In this document: piece after piece, positions 17,460 through 26,165 of the stretch
Position numbering within the stretch: the first letter of the stretch is position 1
How the letters are laid out: each line of letters opens with the position of its first letter
DNA from: G963678255 sp963678255
GTDB taxonomy: Bacteria > Cloacimonadota > Cloacimonadia > Cloacimonadales > WRIO01
Assembly (NCBI GenBank): GCA_963678255.2
Contig: CAXXTW010000001.1
Span: forward strand, 868,001-932,000
Direction of reading: 5' to 3'
DNA: 64,000 nt
The notes under the pieces: generated by a model
Database searches by the model: none
What the model was told of the DNA's origin: nothing
Seen by the model: only the letters and a program-made list of their open reading frames with translations
Translations under genes and position numbers: made by a program

Positions 17460-18643
17460 TGGAAAGGATTTATTTGGATAATTGTATGACATCCAAACCT
17501 GACCCTTTGGTCATTGAAGCGATGATGCCTTATATGACAGAAAAATTCTTTTTCCCTGGGAATTTTGTTTCTACAGGTAGTGCTATTCAAAATGATTTGG
17601 ATTATTTTAAACAGGTTATAGCTGAATCTATGGGAGCTAAACCTTCTGAGATTCATTTTACCACAGGTGGAACCTCAGCTAATAATATTGGAATTAAAGG
17701 CTATTTAATGGCAAATGCTTCAAAAGGATCCCATATTATTTGTTCAGTAATAGATTATCCCGATATTTTAACAAATTCAGCTTTCTTTGAAAATAGTGGT
17801 TTTGATGTGACATACTTAAATGCAGACTGGGATGGTTTTATTGATTTAGAAGAGTTAAAATCTGCTATTCGCCCAGATACTATTTTATTTATGACAACCT
17901 TGGCAAATCATGTCATGGGTACGATTCAACCATTAACTCAGATTAGAGAAATCTTAGATTCAGCAGGTCATTATATTCCTATGTTTGTTGATGCCGGTCA
18001 TGCCTATGGTAGAATGCCAATCAATGTTGAAGCCTTAGGGATTGATATGATGAGTGTCAGTGGACATAAGATTCATGGTCCTCAGGGTGTTGGTGCTCTA
18101 TATGTGAGAACCTCAACCAATATTACCAATTCAAAACATGGTATCAATCGAGTTGATAATTTGGAAACAGGTTGTGTGAGCATTGCTGGTTTAGCTGGTT
18201 TTGCTAAAGCTATTCAAATTCAATTCGGTGAATTAGATAAAAATATTAATACAATAACACAATTAAGAGAAAGATTATTAAAAGGTATTCAAGATAATAT
18301 TCCGCACATATTAGTGAATGGTCCGCTTGGTGATAAAAGAATTGCTCATAATCTAAATGTTTCTTTTGATTATATTGAAGGCGAAGCAATCATGATGATG
18401 CTGGATGTGAATAATATTACAGTGGCTACAGGTTCTGCCTGTGCCTCTCAAGGTTTGAAGCCAAATTATATTCTCATGGCTACTGGTCGTAATTTCGTCC
18501 AATCCCATGGATCTATCAAATTTACTTTAAGCCGTTTTAATACTGAGGCTGAAATTGATTTTGTGGTGGAAAAACTCACACAAATCGTTGCAGAACTCAG
18601 ATCAAGAAGTCCATTATATAATAAACATAAAAAGGGAGAATAA
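17459..18643 (+). CDS. iscS: Cysteine desulfurase (IscS/NifS type)
   Basis: A 394-residue PLP enzyme that takes sulfur from cysteine as a persulfide. Marks: MERIYLDNCMTSKPDP at the start, HFTTGGTSANNIGIKG (~65-80), PLP lysine in SGHKIHGPQGVGALYV (~200), and the catalytic loop ATGSACASQG, whose Cys would carry the persulfide. Length fits the class I desulfurases. The start overlaps the regulator's stop (TAATG). A scaffold gene follows at once, so the three form a compact isc operon. The start of the protein replaces the usual 'YLDNAATTP' with YLDNCMTSK. Confidence 0.92.
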   Translation: MERIYLDNCMTSKPDPLVIEAMMPYMTEKFFFPGNFVSTGSAIQNDLDYFKQVIAESMGAKPSEIHFTTGGTSANNIGIKGYLMANASKGSHIICSVIDYPDILTNSAFFENSGFDVTYLNADWDGFIDLEELKSAIRPDTILFMTTLANHVMGTIQPLTQIREILDSAGHYIPMFVDAGHAYGRMPINVEALGIDMMSVSGHKIHGPQGVGALYVRTSTNITNSKHGINRVDNLETGCVSIAGLAGFAKAIQIQFGELDKNINTITQLRERLLKGIQDNIPHILVNGPLGDKRIAHNLNVSFDYIEGEAIMMMLDVNNITVATGSACASQGLKPNYILMATGRNFVQSHGSIKFTLSRFNTEAEIDFVVEKLTQIVAELRSRSPLYNKHKKGE

Positions 18644-18644
18644 T

Positions 18645-19268
18645 ATGCAATACTCACAAAAAGTTCTCGATCATTTTATGCATCCGCATAATGTTGGAAA
18701 ACTGGAAGATTTTAATGTAACCTCCACTGAAGGTAGTCCTGCTTGCGGAGATCAGGTTACTTTTTATTTAAAAATCAATCCCGAAACCTTAGTTATTGAT
18801 GACATCTCTTTTCAATCATACGGCTGTGCTTCCAATATTGCCACGGCTTCTATAGTGACTGATATGGTCAAAGGTAAAACAATAGAAGAAGCTAAGATAG
18901 TCTCGTGGAAAGATGCTACTAATGAATTGGATGGTTTACCACCTGTTAAAATGCATTGTTCTGTTCTAGCTGTGGACACTCTAAAACATGCAATCAAAAA
19001 ATATGAATTAGAGAATGGATTATGTGAACCTGAACCGTTTACAAAACAAACAATCATTGATGAATTACGTTCTGTCATCTATCCAAAAGTCGGCGAAGAT
19101 ATCATTACTCTGAAAATGGTTAAATATGTCGGTTTTGAAAATGGTGTGGCAGCCATAGATCTGGATATTCCTAAATTTGATGATCACAGAGATGAAATCG
19201 TAACTGAAATCAAAGAACATCTTGAACACTACACAGAAATTAAAGATTTGCAAATCACACTTTCATAA
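18645..19268 (+). CDS. iscU: IscU-type Fe-S scaffold fused to a DUF59/MIP18-like domain
   Basis: A 207-residue protein with AGGGAG before ATG 18645. Residues 1-125 are the scaffold: MQYSQKVLDHFMHPHNVGKL, SPACGDQVTFYL, QSYGCASNIATASI and PPVKMHCSVLAVDTL. These hold the three cluster cysteines (Cys 34, 59 and about 104) and the assembly Asp of CGD. Residues ~135-207 (IIDELRSVIYPKVGEDIITL, KMVKYVGFENGVAAIDLDIP, EIKEHLEHYTEIKDLQITLS) resemble the DUF59/SufT domain, normally a separate gene or the N-terminus of Mrp. Standalone IscU is ~128 residues, so the extension is a fusion. A terminator follows. Confidence 0.87.
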   Translation: MQYSQKVLDHFMHPHNVGKLEDFNVTSTEGSPACGDQVTFYLKINPETLVIDDISFQSYGCASNIATASIVTDMVKGKTIEEAKIVSWKDATNELDGLPPVKMHCSVLAVDTLKHAIKKYELENGLCEPEPFTKQTIIDELRSVIYPKVGEDIITLKMVKYVGFENGVAAIDLDIPKFDDHRDEIVTEIKEHLEHYTEIKDLQITLS

Positions 19269-19273
19269 TATAT

Positions 19274-19300
19274 AGGGGGAACGGGCAGACTGTTCCCCCT
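19274..19300 (+). terminator. Terminator of the isc operon
   Basis: AGGGGGAAC (19274-19282) pairs with GTTCCCCCT (19292-19300) around a 9-base loop, followed by CTTATTATTT. Confidence 0.8.
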
Positions 19301-19352
19301 CTTATTATTTCTACTTCCCTCACTCTATAAACTTTTAAAAGATCGATTAATT

Positions 19353-20279
19353 CTATTTTTTTTTGATAATCAGAATATATAAGAAAACAGGGCATCCAAT
19401 AAAAGAGGTAATAATCCCAACAGGTAATTCCACTACAGTAAGATGAGATGCTATTAAATCACTTAGAAGTAGGAATATTGCTCCGTAGATTACAGAAAAT
19501 AAAAATACTTTCTTTTGATTATTACCAATGAGCATTCGGACAAAATGAGGAATTATTAACCCAACAAAACCAATAATCCCTGCATAAGCTACTGATATCC
19601 CTGTTAAGAGTGAACCTATTATAAAAATTCGTTGACGAAGTTTTTTTACATCAACTCCTAAAGTTTGAGCTGTTAACTCCCCTGTTGATAGGACATTCAA
19701 ATGATTAGATAATAAATACAAATATATTAATAAAATAATAGAAATAATAAACATGATAATAAAGACAATCCATTCTTTCTGAGAAAAGATATGTCCAAGA
19801 TTCCCCATTAATATTTGCAGAATTATCATAATATCATTCTTATTTAAATACATGATTAATGAAATACAGGCTGAACAAAACATACTAAATACGATACCTG
19901 AAAATAAAAGCTTAGATTGATCCTGATGACCTCCTGCTTTTGAGAGAGTCCAAACTAAAAGAATACTGATCACAGCACCAGCAAAACCAAATACCGGACT
20001 GAGTATAAAGAATCCAAATATTCCTGCAAGAATACTTCCCAATGCAGCTCCAGAGGAGACACCAAGAATATATGGTTCTGATAAAGGATTATTTAACATG
20101 ATTTGAAAAACTGATCCGACTCCAGCTAAAACCATTCCTGACAGTATAGTTAAGAGTAATCTTGGTAAACGAATATTATATAAGATAAAAACCCCGTTAA
20201 AATCAGTAAATATATATAATCCAATTACGAAAATAAAAGCAATGATCGTAAAGATGGTGACTTTATTTTTCTTACTCAT
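19353..20279 (-). CDS. btuC: FecCD/BtuC-type ABC transporter permease
   Basis: A 308-residue permease with about nine or ten membrane segments. Family marks: RLPRLLLTILSGMVLAGVGS, FQIMLNNPLSEPYILGVSSG, GAALGS and IIGFVGLIIPHFVRMLIGNN, then the end segment VVELPVGIITSFIGCPVFLY. These permeases form a homodimer with a BtuD-like ATPase and pass B12, heme or siderophores across the inner membrane. The start overlaps the end of the substrate-binding protein gene by 8 bp. The riboswitch upstream points to corrinoids. The matching ATPase is not next door but lies beyond the isc operon. Confidence 0.88.
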   Translation of the reverse strand: MSKKNKVTIFTIIAFIFVIGLYIFTDFNGVFILYNIRLPRLLLTILSGMVLAGVGSVFQIMLNNPLSEPYILGVSSGAALGSILAGIFGFFILSPVFGFAGAVISILLVWTLSKAGGHQDQSKLLFSGIVFSMFCSACISLIMYLNKNDIMIILQILMGNLGHIFSQKEWIVFIIMFIISIILLIYLYLLSNHLNVLSTGELTAQTLGVDVKKLRQRIFIIGSLLTGISVAYAGIIGFVGLIIPHFVRMLIGNNQKKVFLFSVIYGAIFLLLSDLIASHLTVVELPVGIITSFIGCPVFLYILIIKKK

Positions 20280-21093
20280 TGATGAATGCTCTCATTTTTT
20301 TAACACCATCAAAACATCTGGGACCTGCTCTCAGTATATAATCAGGATTTAAGTCTTCAGTTGTATAGATTTTATTGTTTTTTATGGCTGAGATTTTCTC
20401 CCACCCTTTTCTTGTTCTAACCTGAGAAATACTCATTTCAGGATAGGTAATAAAGATTATTTCGGGATTGTTAACAATCACATCCTCTGACTTTACCCGA
20501 CAATAATCCCTTATTAGTTTGGGAAAAATATTATCTCCTCCTGCTAAAAAAAGTAACTCTCCAACAAATGAACTGTTATCAACAGTCATCAAAGGATCAT
20601 GATAAATTTCAATAAATACTCTCTTTTTAACAGGATTAATCGTTTGTTTTAATTCTCCCCATTCTTTTTCTAAACTGTCCTGAACAAACATTGCCCGTTC
20701 TTTTTTACCAGTTATCTCTCCAATTTGTTTAACTGATTCTATCATGTCTTGAATACTTTTCGGATATATGGAAATGACTTTAATATTTAGTTTTTTTAAT
20801 TCATCAGCAATAGATTGTTGTTCTAATGATGAGGTTAAAACATATTCTGGATTTAGCGTAGCTATCTTTTCAAGACTTACAGCTCCAAAGTTGCCTACTT
20901 GGGTCTTTTCTTGTAAAATAGATGGATAATCACACTCTTTGGCAACACCTACGATATTGTCTGCTCCTGCAACCAGAACAAACAACTCGGCTATCTCAGG
21001 AGATATGATAACAAAACCTTTTGAAGATTCTTTTTTTATATGACAAGAAAGGAGAAGCAGTGATATACAAACTATGATTAAACTCTTTTTCAT
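20272..21093 (-). CDS. btuF: BtuF/FecB-type substrate-binding lipoprotein
   Basis: A 273-residue lipoprotein of the periplasmic-binding family for B12 or siderophores. I start at ATG 21093 (ribosome site AAAGGGATGG) because MKKSLIIVCISLLLLSC is a proper lipoprotein signal; a frame eight codons longer exists. The domain shows ELFVLVAGADNIVGVAKECD, PEYVLTSSLEQQSIADELKK, VDNSSFVGELLFLAGGDNIF and VNNPEIIFITYPEM, the standard order of the TroA-like fold with two lobes. It is the first gene after the cobalamin riboswitch. Confidence 0.87.
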   Translation of the reverse strand: MKKSLIIVCISLLLLSCHIKKESSKGFVIISPEIAELFVLVAGADNIVGVAKECDYPSILQEKTQVGNFGAVSLEKIATLNPEYVLTSSLEQQSIADELKKLNIKVISIYPKSIQDMIESVKQIGEITGKKERAMFVQDSLEKEWGELKQTINPVKKRVFIEIYHDPLMTVDNSSFVGELLFLAGGDNIFPKLIRDYCRVKSEDVIVNNPEIIFITYPEMSISQVRTRKGWEKISAIKNNKIYTTEDLNPDYILRAGPRCFDGVKKMRAFINE

Positions 21094-21186
21094 TTTCCAT
21101 CCCTTTTGTTGTGCCAAACATCTTTGGATGGAAACTCGCAGAGTTTTTGTATCCTTTTGCTCCGAAGGATTTATCCAAAGACATCT

Positions 21187-21345
21187 GGCAGGTTTCCTGA
21201 CTTTCAGCAGGTGAATTTCTTCTTGATTAAGCCTTCCCGGATATCCAGTGACTTAATCCCCTATTTTACTGATTACAGTGGCGGAGACCGTTCCCGATTT
21301 TAACGAGATTCCCTTTTACTCTTGCACCATTATGTCCATCTTAAT
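21187..21345 (-). promoter_or_regulatory. Cobalamin riboswitch
   Basis: Read on the minus strand, the 5' segment has GGTGC, then AAAAGGGAAT, then GGGAACGGTCTCCGCCACTG with the diagnostic B12 box GCCACTGT (plus strand 21275-21282). It ends in GTCAGGAAACCTGCC. These elements and their order match the known cobalamin riboswitch. The following ~70 bases up to the BtuF-like start form expression-platform hairpins (AAACTC/GAGTTT and TCTTTGGAT/ATCCAAAGA). The riboswitch is expected to lower uptake gene expression when adenosylcobalamin or another corrinoid binds. A minus-strand -35 (TTGACA, plus strand 21383-21388) lies just upstream. Confidence 0.93.
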
Positions 21346-21777
21346 TAAAAGATAAAAACTAGTTTTTGCTTTTAATCTGTTTTGTCAAGAAAAATTAAAA
21401 ACCGGAGCGTTTACTCCGGTTTCCTGAGGTTAGGAGATGTCTCTTCAAATTTTGAGCTGATATCTGATAAAACTAAATAGTGCAACAATTAAGCCACTTG
21501 ACTCAAAGACCTTAAGTGATTTGTAAATAATCATTTAAATTATTGTAATTTTATTGGTACAGATTTTGTAGTATCTTAAATGTCACAAGGTTATATTTAT
21601 AATTTCCTATCTTGTTTTATTGTAAGAGGTTCTGTTATGTTAAAACAATATCTTTTTTGTAACAGTGTCACAAGAGTGTTTCAGTATTTTAGGCATGTAA
21701 AATAAATTTATAACCTATTTGACAAAATATGCAAAATATCATACAAAGTCTATAGAGTAATTTTAGGGGCAGGGATA
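21346..21777. other. Intergenic region between riboswitch and sigma-like gene
   Basis: A 432-bp gap. It holds the putative riboswitch promoter, an inverted repeat AAACCGGAG/CTCCGGTTT (21399-21422), and at the right a promoter for the next gene (TTGACA 21719, TACAAA 21742, 17-bp spacer). The rest is AT-rich with no gene seen. Confidence 0.55.
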
Positions 21778-22620
21778 ATGGAGAATCAAGAATTATCTTT
21801 TGAATTACTGAGAAAGCTAAGTTTCAGTATAGCATATAATATAACACAAAACACAGAAGATGCTGAAGATATTGCTCAAACAGCACTATTCAAATTTATC
21901 AGTTCGAAAGATATTCTTGATGCAAAAGCTTGGATTGCAAAAGTCACACAAAACTTATCAAGAGAAAAGTATCGTCGTTTAAAAACTAATAAGAAATTGT
22001 TTTCCAAACTCAGAAATCACTTTTATATATTCCATAAAGAATGTAAAGAAAACATAGACAATATACAAATATCATTACCTATTTTTAAAATTAAAAAATA
22101 CTTATCAAAAAGTGATCTAGAGATTTATTTCAACTTTATCAATTGCAACAATAGTATAAAAACCTATAGTGAAAAATTTAAAAAGAAATATTCCATAGCT
22201 AACAAAGAAATTTCTGTGATGAAAAGAAACCTAAAAGCAGGATATTTATTTGAAAAAGGCTTTAAGAATTCTGATGTTTTGACTTATAATCAATGGCATT
22301 CCATCTATAGGATGATCAATAGGAGATTTCTTAAGAAATCAACAGATGGTTTTCAAATAGATAAATACTTTGAATTCGGTTTTCTTAGAAAATCACAAGT
22401 TCATCATCTTGTTATTATCGGGGAGAAAAATGAAGCATTATCTGTCATTGTCTTAAACATCTGTTTTTATAAAAATAAGCTAAGAATAAAAGAGATCAAA
22501 ATGCCCAGTATGATAAAAAAGATATCATTTCAAGAGAGTTTGATCTTTAAAAAAGAAAATGTAAGTAATAAATATATCGATCTTGAAGACTTAAAAAACA
22601 ATATAATAAAACTTAAATAA
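21778..22620 (+). CDS. ECF-like sigma factor with an unusual C-terminal extension
   Basis: A 280-residue protein. Residues 8-65 resemble sigma-70 region 2: LLRKLSFSIAYNITQNTEDA, EDIAQTALFKFISSK, DAKAWIAKVTQNLSREKYRR. The DAED-IAQ-FK pattern is the core-binding helix of ECF factors. A helix-turn-helix like region 4 would be near residues 105-155 (SKSDLEIYFNFINCNNS, YSIANKEISVMKRNLKAG), but it departs from the consensus. The last 110 residues are a separate alpha/beta part (LVIIGEKNEALSVIVLNIC) of unknown type. ECF factors are normally 160-200 residues. No anti-sigma gene is adjacent. A -35/-10 pair (TTGACA-17-TACAAA) lies 30 bp upstream. Confidence 0.6.
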   Translation: MENQELSFELLRKLSFSIAYNITQNTEDAEDIAQTALFKFISSKDILDAKAWIAKVTQNLSREKYRRLKTNKKLFSKLRNHFYIFHKECKENIDNIQISLPIFKIKKYLSKSDLEIYFNFINCNNSIKTYSEKFKKKYSIANKEISVMKRNLKAGYLFEKGFKNSDVLTYNQWHSIYRMINRRFLKKSTDGFQIDKYFEFGFLRKSQVHHLVIIGEKNEALSVIVLNICFYKNKLRIKEIKMPSMIKKISFQESLIFKKENVSNKYIDLEDLKNNIIKLK

Positions 22621-22758
22621 TTTCAAAAATCAACAATTCTAATTAAATTCCTAAAAATACTATAATTTTATTTTATTGTTATAGTTGTATTTAAAACCGT
22701 TTTGTCAGTTTAACTTTTTCAAAACTGCATCTTTATTTAAAAAATAAGGATTTGCACT

Positions 22759-22956
22759 ATGAAAAAGATATTCATCCTTTTAATCTCCCTACTTTGTTTT
22801 CAATTTTTATTTTCATTTGAACCCAACATCCCAGATTACTACAAAATAAGCTTTGAGAATTATACTTTAATAGCCAAACAAAGCAAGATTATATCCCAAG
22901 GAGAGAATTGGATACTTATAGAATATGAAGGTCAATTGTATTTAGTTGTCTTATAA
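22759..22956 (+). CDS. Small secreted hypothetical protein
   Basis: A 65-residue protein: signal peptide (MKKIFILLISLLCFQFLFSF) followed by ~45 residues in which ENWILIEYEGQLYLVVL forms beta strands. AAGGA precedes the start at a fair distance. The family is not recognised. It stands alone between the sigma-like gene and the HNH protein. Confidence 0.5.
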   Translation: MKKIFILLISLLCFQFLFSFEPNIPDYYKISFENYTLIAKQSKIISQGENWILIEYEGQLYLVVL

Positions 22957-23043
22957 TAAATTAATATTTATAATTATACTACTCAAAATATTAATATCAT
23001 AACTTTGCCTTCTGCAATAAGCAGAAAATAATTTGGAGGTAAT

Positions 23044-23376
23044 ATGTCGTTAATTAATGAATCAAATGAGTCTTTTACTGATGATGATATAGAAAAAGTA
23101 TGGCGTAAAGCACGTACTTCTTTTGGTTTTGATCCAGATTTTTATCGATTTGATGAAAATAATGCATTAATTAAATATTCAGAATATGGTAATTCAGAAT
23201 CAACTTTTGGATGGCAAATAAGCCATATCAGACCACTCATCAAAGGTGGCACGAATGATTTATATAATTTACACGCATTACATTGGGAAAATCATTTAAG
23301 TCAAGGAGATAGGTTCCCTCAAAAAAACTATAAAATCTGTTATGATTTCTTCACAAAGAAAAATATAAAACTATAA
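23044..23376 (+). CDS. Small HNH-endonuclease-fold protein
   Basis: A 110-residue protein with GGAGG before the ATG. The second half is an HNH core: GWQISHIRPLIKGGTNDLYN followed by LHALHWENHLSQGD, where SHIRP holds the first His, the NLH segment the Asn, and HWENH the last His. The D/H-H pair of the canonical 'DHI-P' motif is SHI here. The N-terminal half has a VWRKA helix. HNH proteins of this size often cut DNA in phage, toxin or homing systems. No immunity gene is recognised next to it. The missing Asp of the D-H-I motif makes activity uncertain. Confidence 0.7.
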   Translation: MSLINESNESFTDDDIEKVWRKARTSFGFDPDFYRFDENNALIKYSEYGNSESTFGWQISHIRPLIKGGTNDLYNLHALHWENHLSQGDRFPQKNYKICYDFFTKKNIKL

Positions 23377-23425
23377 TCTACTACTGTAGTTTTTAAGTCA
23401 GCCTAATTTGTTCTATTGGAGTTTA

Positions 23426-24070
23426 TTATAAAAACCAATCAAGAAAATCAAGAAATGATTTTTTAAGAAAAAAGGTTCTTTTCACTTCAAGGACATTAGC
23501 TTTGTCATCAAGAATTAGAATGCTTCTGCTTTTATAGGGGACTTCTTTATAAGTAATATCCATACTTAATTCTGCTTGCTGTAGAGATCCATTTGGATGA
23601 AGATAGATTTCAGAGAAAGCACCTGCCCGACAAGGGATATCCTGAATTAGATAATCTTCAGACAGAGTCAGGTATTTTAAATTACCATTTTGATAAAATT
23701 CAACGACTGGTCCTTCCAGTCCATAGGCTTTTATTGGTATATTTTTAATGATTCTGTTTTTTGTAAATAATACCGAATGTACTTCTCCTGTTTCATAGAA
23801 TTCAATACGACAACCAGCTTCAAGAGATAATCCATGGATGATTGTATCGTCTTGTAAATCAATTCCTTTTAGTTTTCCATCAGGGAATAAATGAACATAA
23901 CTCTTACAAGAGTAAGAATTTATCATTTGAGGATTTAAAAGATAAAAACTAATCAAATTTCCATTTTCATCATAGTTTTTAGATTTTTCTTTAATCTCTA
24001 GATTTTCTATATCTATACAATAAATTAATGTAATCATACATAATAAAATTATTAAAACTAAATTTTTCAT
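23426..24070 (-). CDS. Secreted protein with MORN-like beta repeats
   Basis: A 214-residue protein with signal peptide (MKNLVLIILLCMITLIYC). The mature part has repeated units of the form 'FYENG.LKY..L' (LFPDGKLKGIDLQDD, FYETGEVHSVLFTKN, FYQNGNLKYLTLSED, LHPNGSLQQAELSMD), typical of MORN-related beta hairpins. These are usually scaffold or surface modules. No catalytic residues are seen. It is the distal gene of a group with the two vWA proteins (20-bp gap) and may share their transcript. Confidence 0.6.
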   Translation of the reverse strand: MKNLVLIILLCMITLIYCIDIENLEIKEKSKNYDENGNLISFYLLNPQMINSYSCKSYVHLFPDGKLKGIDLQDDTIIHGLSLEAGCRIEFYETGEVHSVLFTKNRIIKNIPIKAYGLEGPVVEFYQNGNLKYLTLSEDYLIQDIPCRAGAFSEIYLHPNGSLQQAELSMDITYKEVPYKSRSILILDDKANVLEVKRTFFLKKSFLDFLDWFL

Positions 24071-24089
24071 AATACCTTTCTTTCAAAAC

Positions 24090-26153
24090 CTATTTAATAA
24101 ACAGAATTTTTTTTGTGGCAAGTTCATTGCCTTTTTTAATTTGAAATAGATAAACTCCATTAGACACTTTAGTGCCATTTTCATCCTGACCTTTCCATTC
24201 AACCTGATAATCACTTGCATTCATCTTATGTTGAAGAATTTTCTTAACGAATTGACCTTTTATGTTAAAAATTTTAATTTCTACTAGTTCATTCTGTTTT
24301 GAATTGATCTGATACTTGATAGTTGTAGAAGTATTAAAGGGATTGGGATAATTCCCAAGAATTTTAATATTATGAGTCACAGAAGGTAGATTGTTCGTTT
24401 GATCGTTATTATCTACAGTATAGGTTGCAAATTCACTATAAATTCCATAAAGAGAGCATAATTCAGAAATTTGATATTTAATTCCCATTGCTTCTGAAGA
24501 TTCTGGGTCTAATAGATAATATTGGTTAAACAGGTTATCCACTTTCATTTTAGCCCATTTTTTCTTTAAAAAGGAATATTGATTATTTTCCTGTTGTGAC
24601 AAATCTGCTTGGAAATTATAAGAAACAGGTAAATTAAATGCCATACCTGATAATTCCATATCTATGTTTTGAGGGGTTTGATATCTTCCACTAATTAATA
24701 AAGGTTGTCCGAAAGAGAGATATGGTAAAGGGTTTGGATAGATTTCTGTAAGATTTTGAACATAATCAGGAATTAACAATTGTGGATTCAAAATCTTTGG
24801 GTTGTTAATTTTGAGGTAATAATCTGATATAAAACTTGAAACCTCATTATTATCAAGGAAAAAAGCTTGCCCATGATTTGGATTTGTAATTGCAGAAAGT
24901 AATTGAATATTAACATCTGGGTTAATACCAAAACAGAATAAATGCAAATTACTTTGTGTTTCATTAATTGTATAATTGATATGATTTGCAAGCGCAATTG
25001 GATCGGTGATTCCAGAATTTGGTAGATCAGCAGTGATCAATATGATAATATTCAATTTAGATAAATCAGGATTATTATACTGAGATATTGCTACATCAAA
25101 AGCTCCTGAGAAAAAAGAATAGATACCGCTTTGAAGAGCATTTATATAGTTTATTGCCAGATTTCGATAAGTTTCCGTATTGGGTAAGGGACTACTAGAA
25201 AACATTCCTGCAACAACAGAAAAATCTATGATATTAAAATAATCATCCTGATTTAGATTGTTTATCATGTTAATAACAGCTGATTTTGTTTGAGAGAGCG
25301 TTTCACTATTCATGTTAGGTCCATGATCTATCATAAAAGTTATTACTTTTGGAATGACAGCACCATTCGTTTCAGGTTCAACATTAAGCATAAAGAAACC
25401 AGAACCAAGATTATCTGGGATATAAGATGGACTAAAAAATGAAGAAAAAGAAGAAATATTTTGTGCATTCATTGCCAATTGAACCTGAAAAGTAAAATCA
25501 GTATTTTGAATAAAATTATTTAAACTAACAGAACATGATGCCTGATTATTGTTAATTACAGGTGTGACAATCCCAAGACCTGTGGTATTTATATGAGTGA
25601 TGGTTCTGGGTTCAACCACTTGTAAATTAATATTTAGACTATCTAAAGGTGAGTAGTTTAAGTAAGTACAATCGGAGGGATATTGATATGTGAAAATATT
25701 GTTCTGGCATTCAATCCATTGGGAATATAAGACCTCAATATAAATTTCTGCCCCATTTGCTAGATTAACAGGGATTGTATAAACAAAAGGAGTCTTTCCA
25801 GCATGATGCTCAATATTAAGACCGATAGGTTCTTCATTGGGGGCAATCGCTAATAAAGGACTTGAAGTTATATCTGCTTGATGCCAGATTCCATTAAGTT
25901 TCCATTTTATTTGATTTACAGTTTGATTGTTTTGTAGAGGAAAAACAAAGACAGGCCTGTTAACCAAGCCTGTCTGATTTATAAAGTTCATACCGGATTT
26001 AGTGATCGCGGTATAACCATCGATATTAATATCCACACGACATTTTACCAAGGAACAATAGCGCTCATTATAAGGATCTGATATCAACATCCCATTGGCA
26101 AATAATGTGGAAGACAAAACAATCCATATTGTTAGAAAAACAATACTTCTCAT
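24090..26153 (-). CDS. VIT/vWA-domain protein with T9SS sorting domain
   Basis: A 687-residue secreted protein. Signal peptide (1-19), an N-terminal VIT-like (inter-alpha-trypsin inhibitor) domain (~20-150: GYTAITKSGMNFINQTG, VFVFPLQNNQTVNQIKW), a vWA domain (~265-450) and a C-terminal T9SS type A domain (NYPNPFN, IFNIKGQFVKK, NGVYLFQI). In the vWA domain the metal (MIDAS) motif DxSxS is changed to MIDHGPNM, so divalent-metal binding is doubtful, while ITADLPNSG marks the strand where the later Asp would sit. VIT-vWA proteins commonly bind other proteins. Twelve bp upstream lies another vWA protein with an intact motif. I infer a paired surface complex. Confidence 0.8.
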   Translation of the reverse strand: MRSIVFLTIWIVLSSTLFANGMLISDPYNERYCSLVKCRVDINIDGYTAITKSGMNFINQTGLVNRPVFVFPLQNNQTVNQIKWKLNGIWHQADITSSPLLAIAPNEEPIGLNIEHHAGKTPFVYTIPVNLANGAEIYIEVLYSQWIECQNNIFTYQYPSDCTYLNYSPLDSLNINLQVVEPRTITHINTTGLGIVTPVINNNQASCSVSLNNFIQNTDFTFQVQLAMNAQNISSFSSFFSPSYIPDNLGSGFFMLNVEPETNGAVIPKVITFMIDHGPNMNSETLSQTKSAVINMINNLNQDDYFNIIDFSVVAGMFSSSPLPNTETYRNLAINYINALQSGIYSFFSGAFDVAISQYNNPDLSKLNIIILITADLPNSGITDPIALANHINYTINETQSNLHLFCFGINPDVNIQLLSAITNPNHGQAFFLDNNEVSSFISDYYLKINNPKILNPQLLIPDYVQNLTEIYPNPLPYLSFGQPLLISGRYQTPQNIDMELSGMAFNLPVSYNFQADLSQQENNQYSFLKKKWAKMKVDNLFNQYYLLDPESSEAMGIKYQISELCSLYGIYSEFATYTVDNNDQTNNLPSVTHNIKILGNYPNPFNTSTTIKYQINSKQNELVEIKIFNIKGQFVKKILQHKMNASDYQVEWKGQDENGTKVSNGVYLFQIKKGNELATKKILFIK

Positions 26154-26165
26154 TTATGTTTACCT

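Noticed and set aside
18555..18644. Longer start for IscU
   Set aside because: Overlaps the end of iscS and lacks a ribosome site; the ATG at 18645 has AGGGAG.
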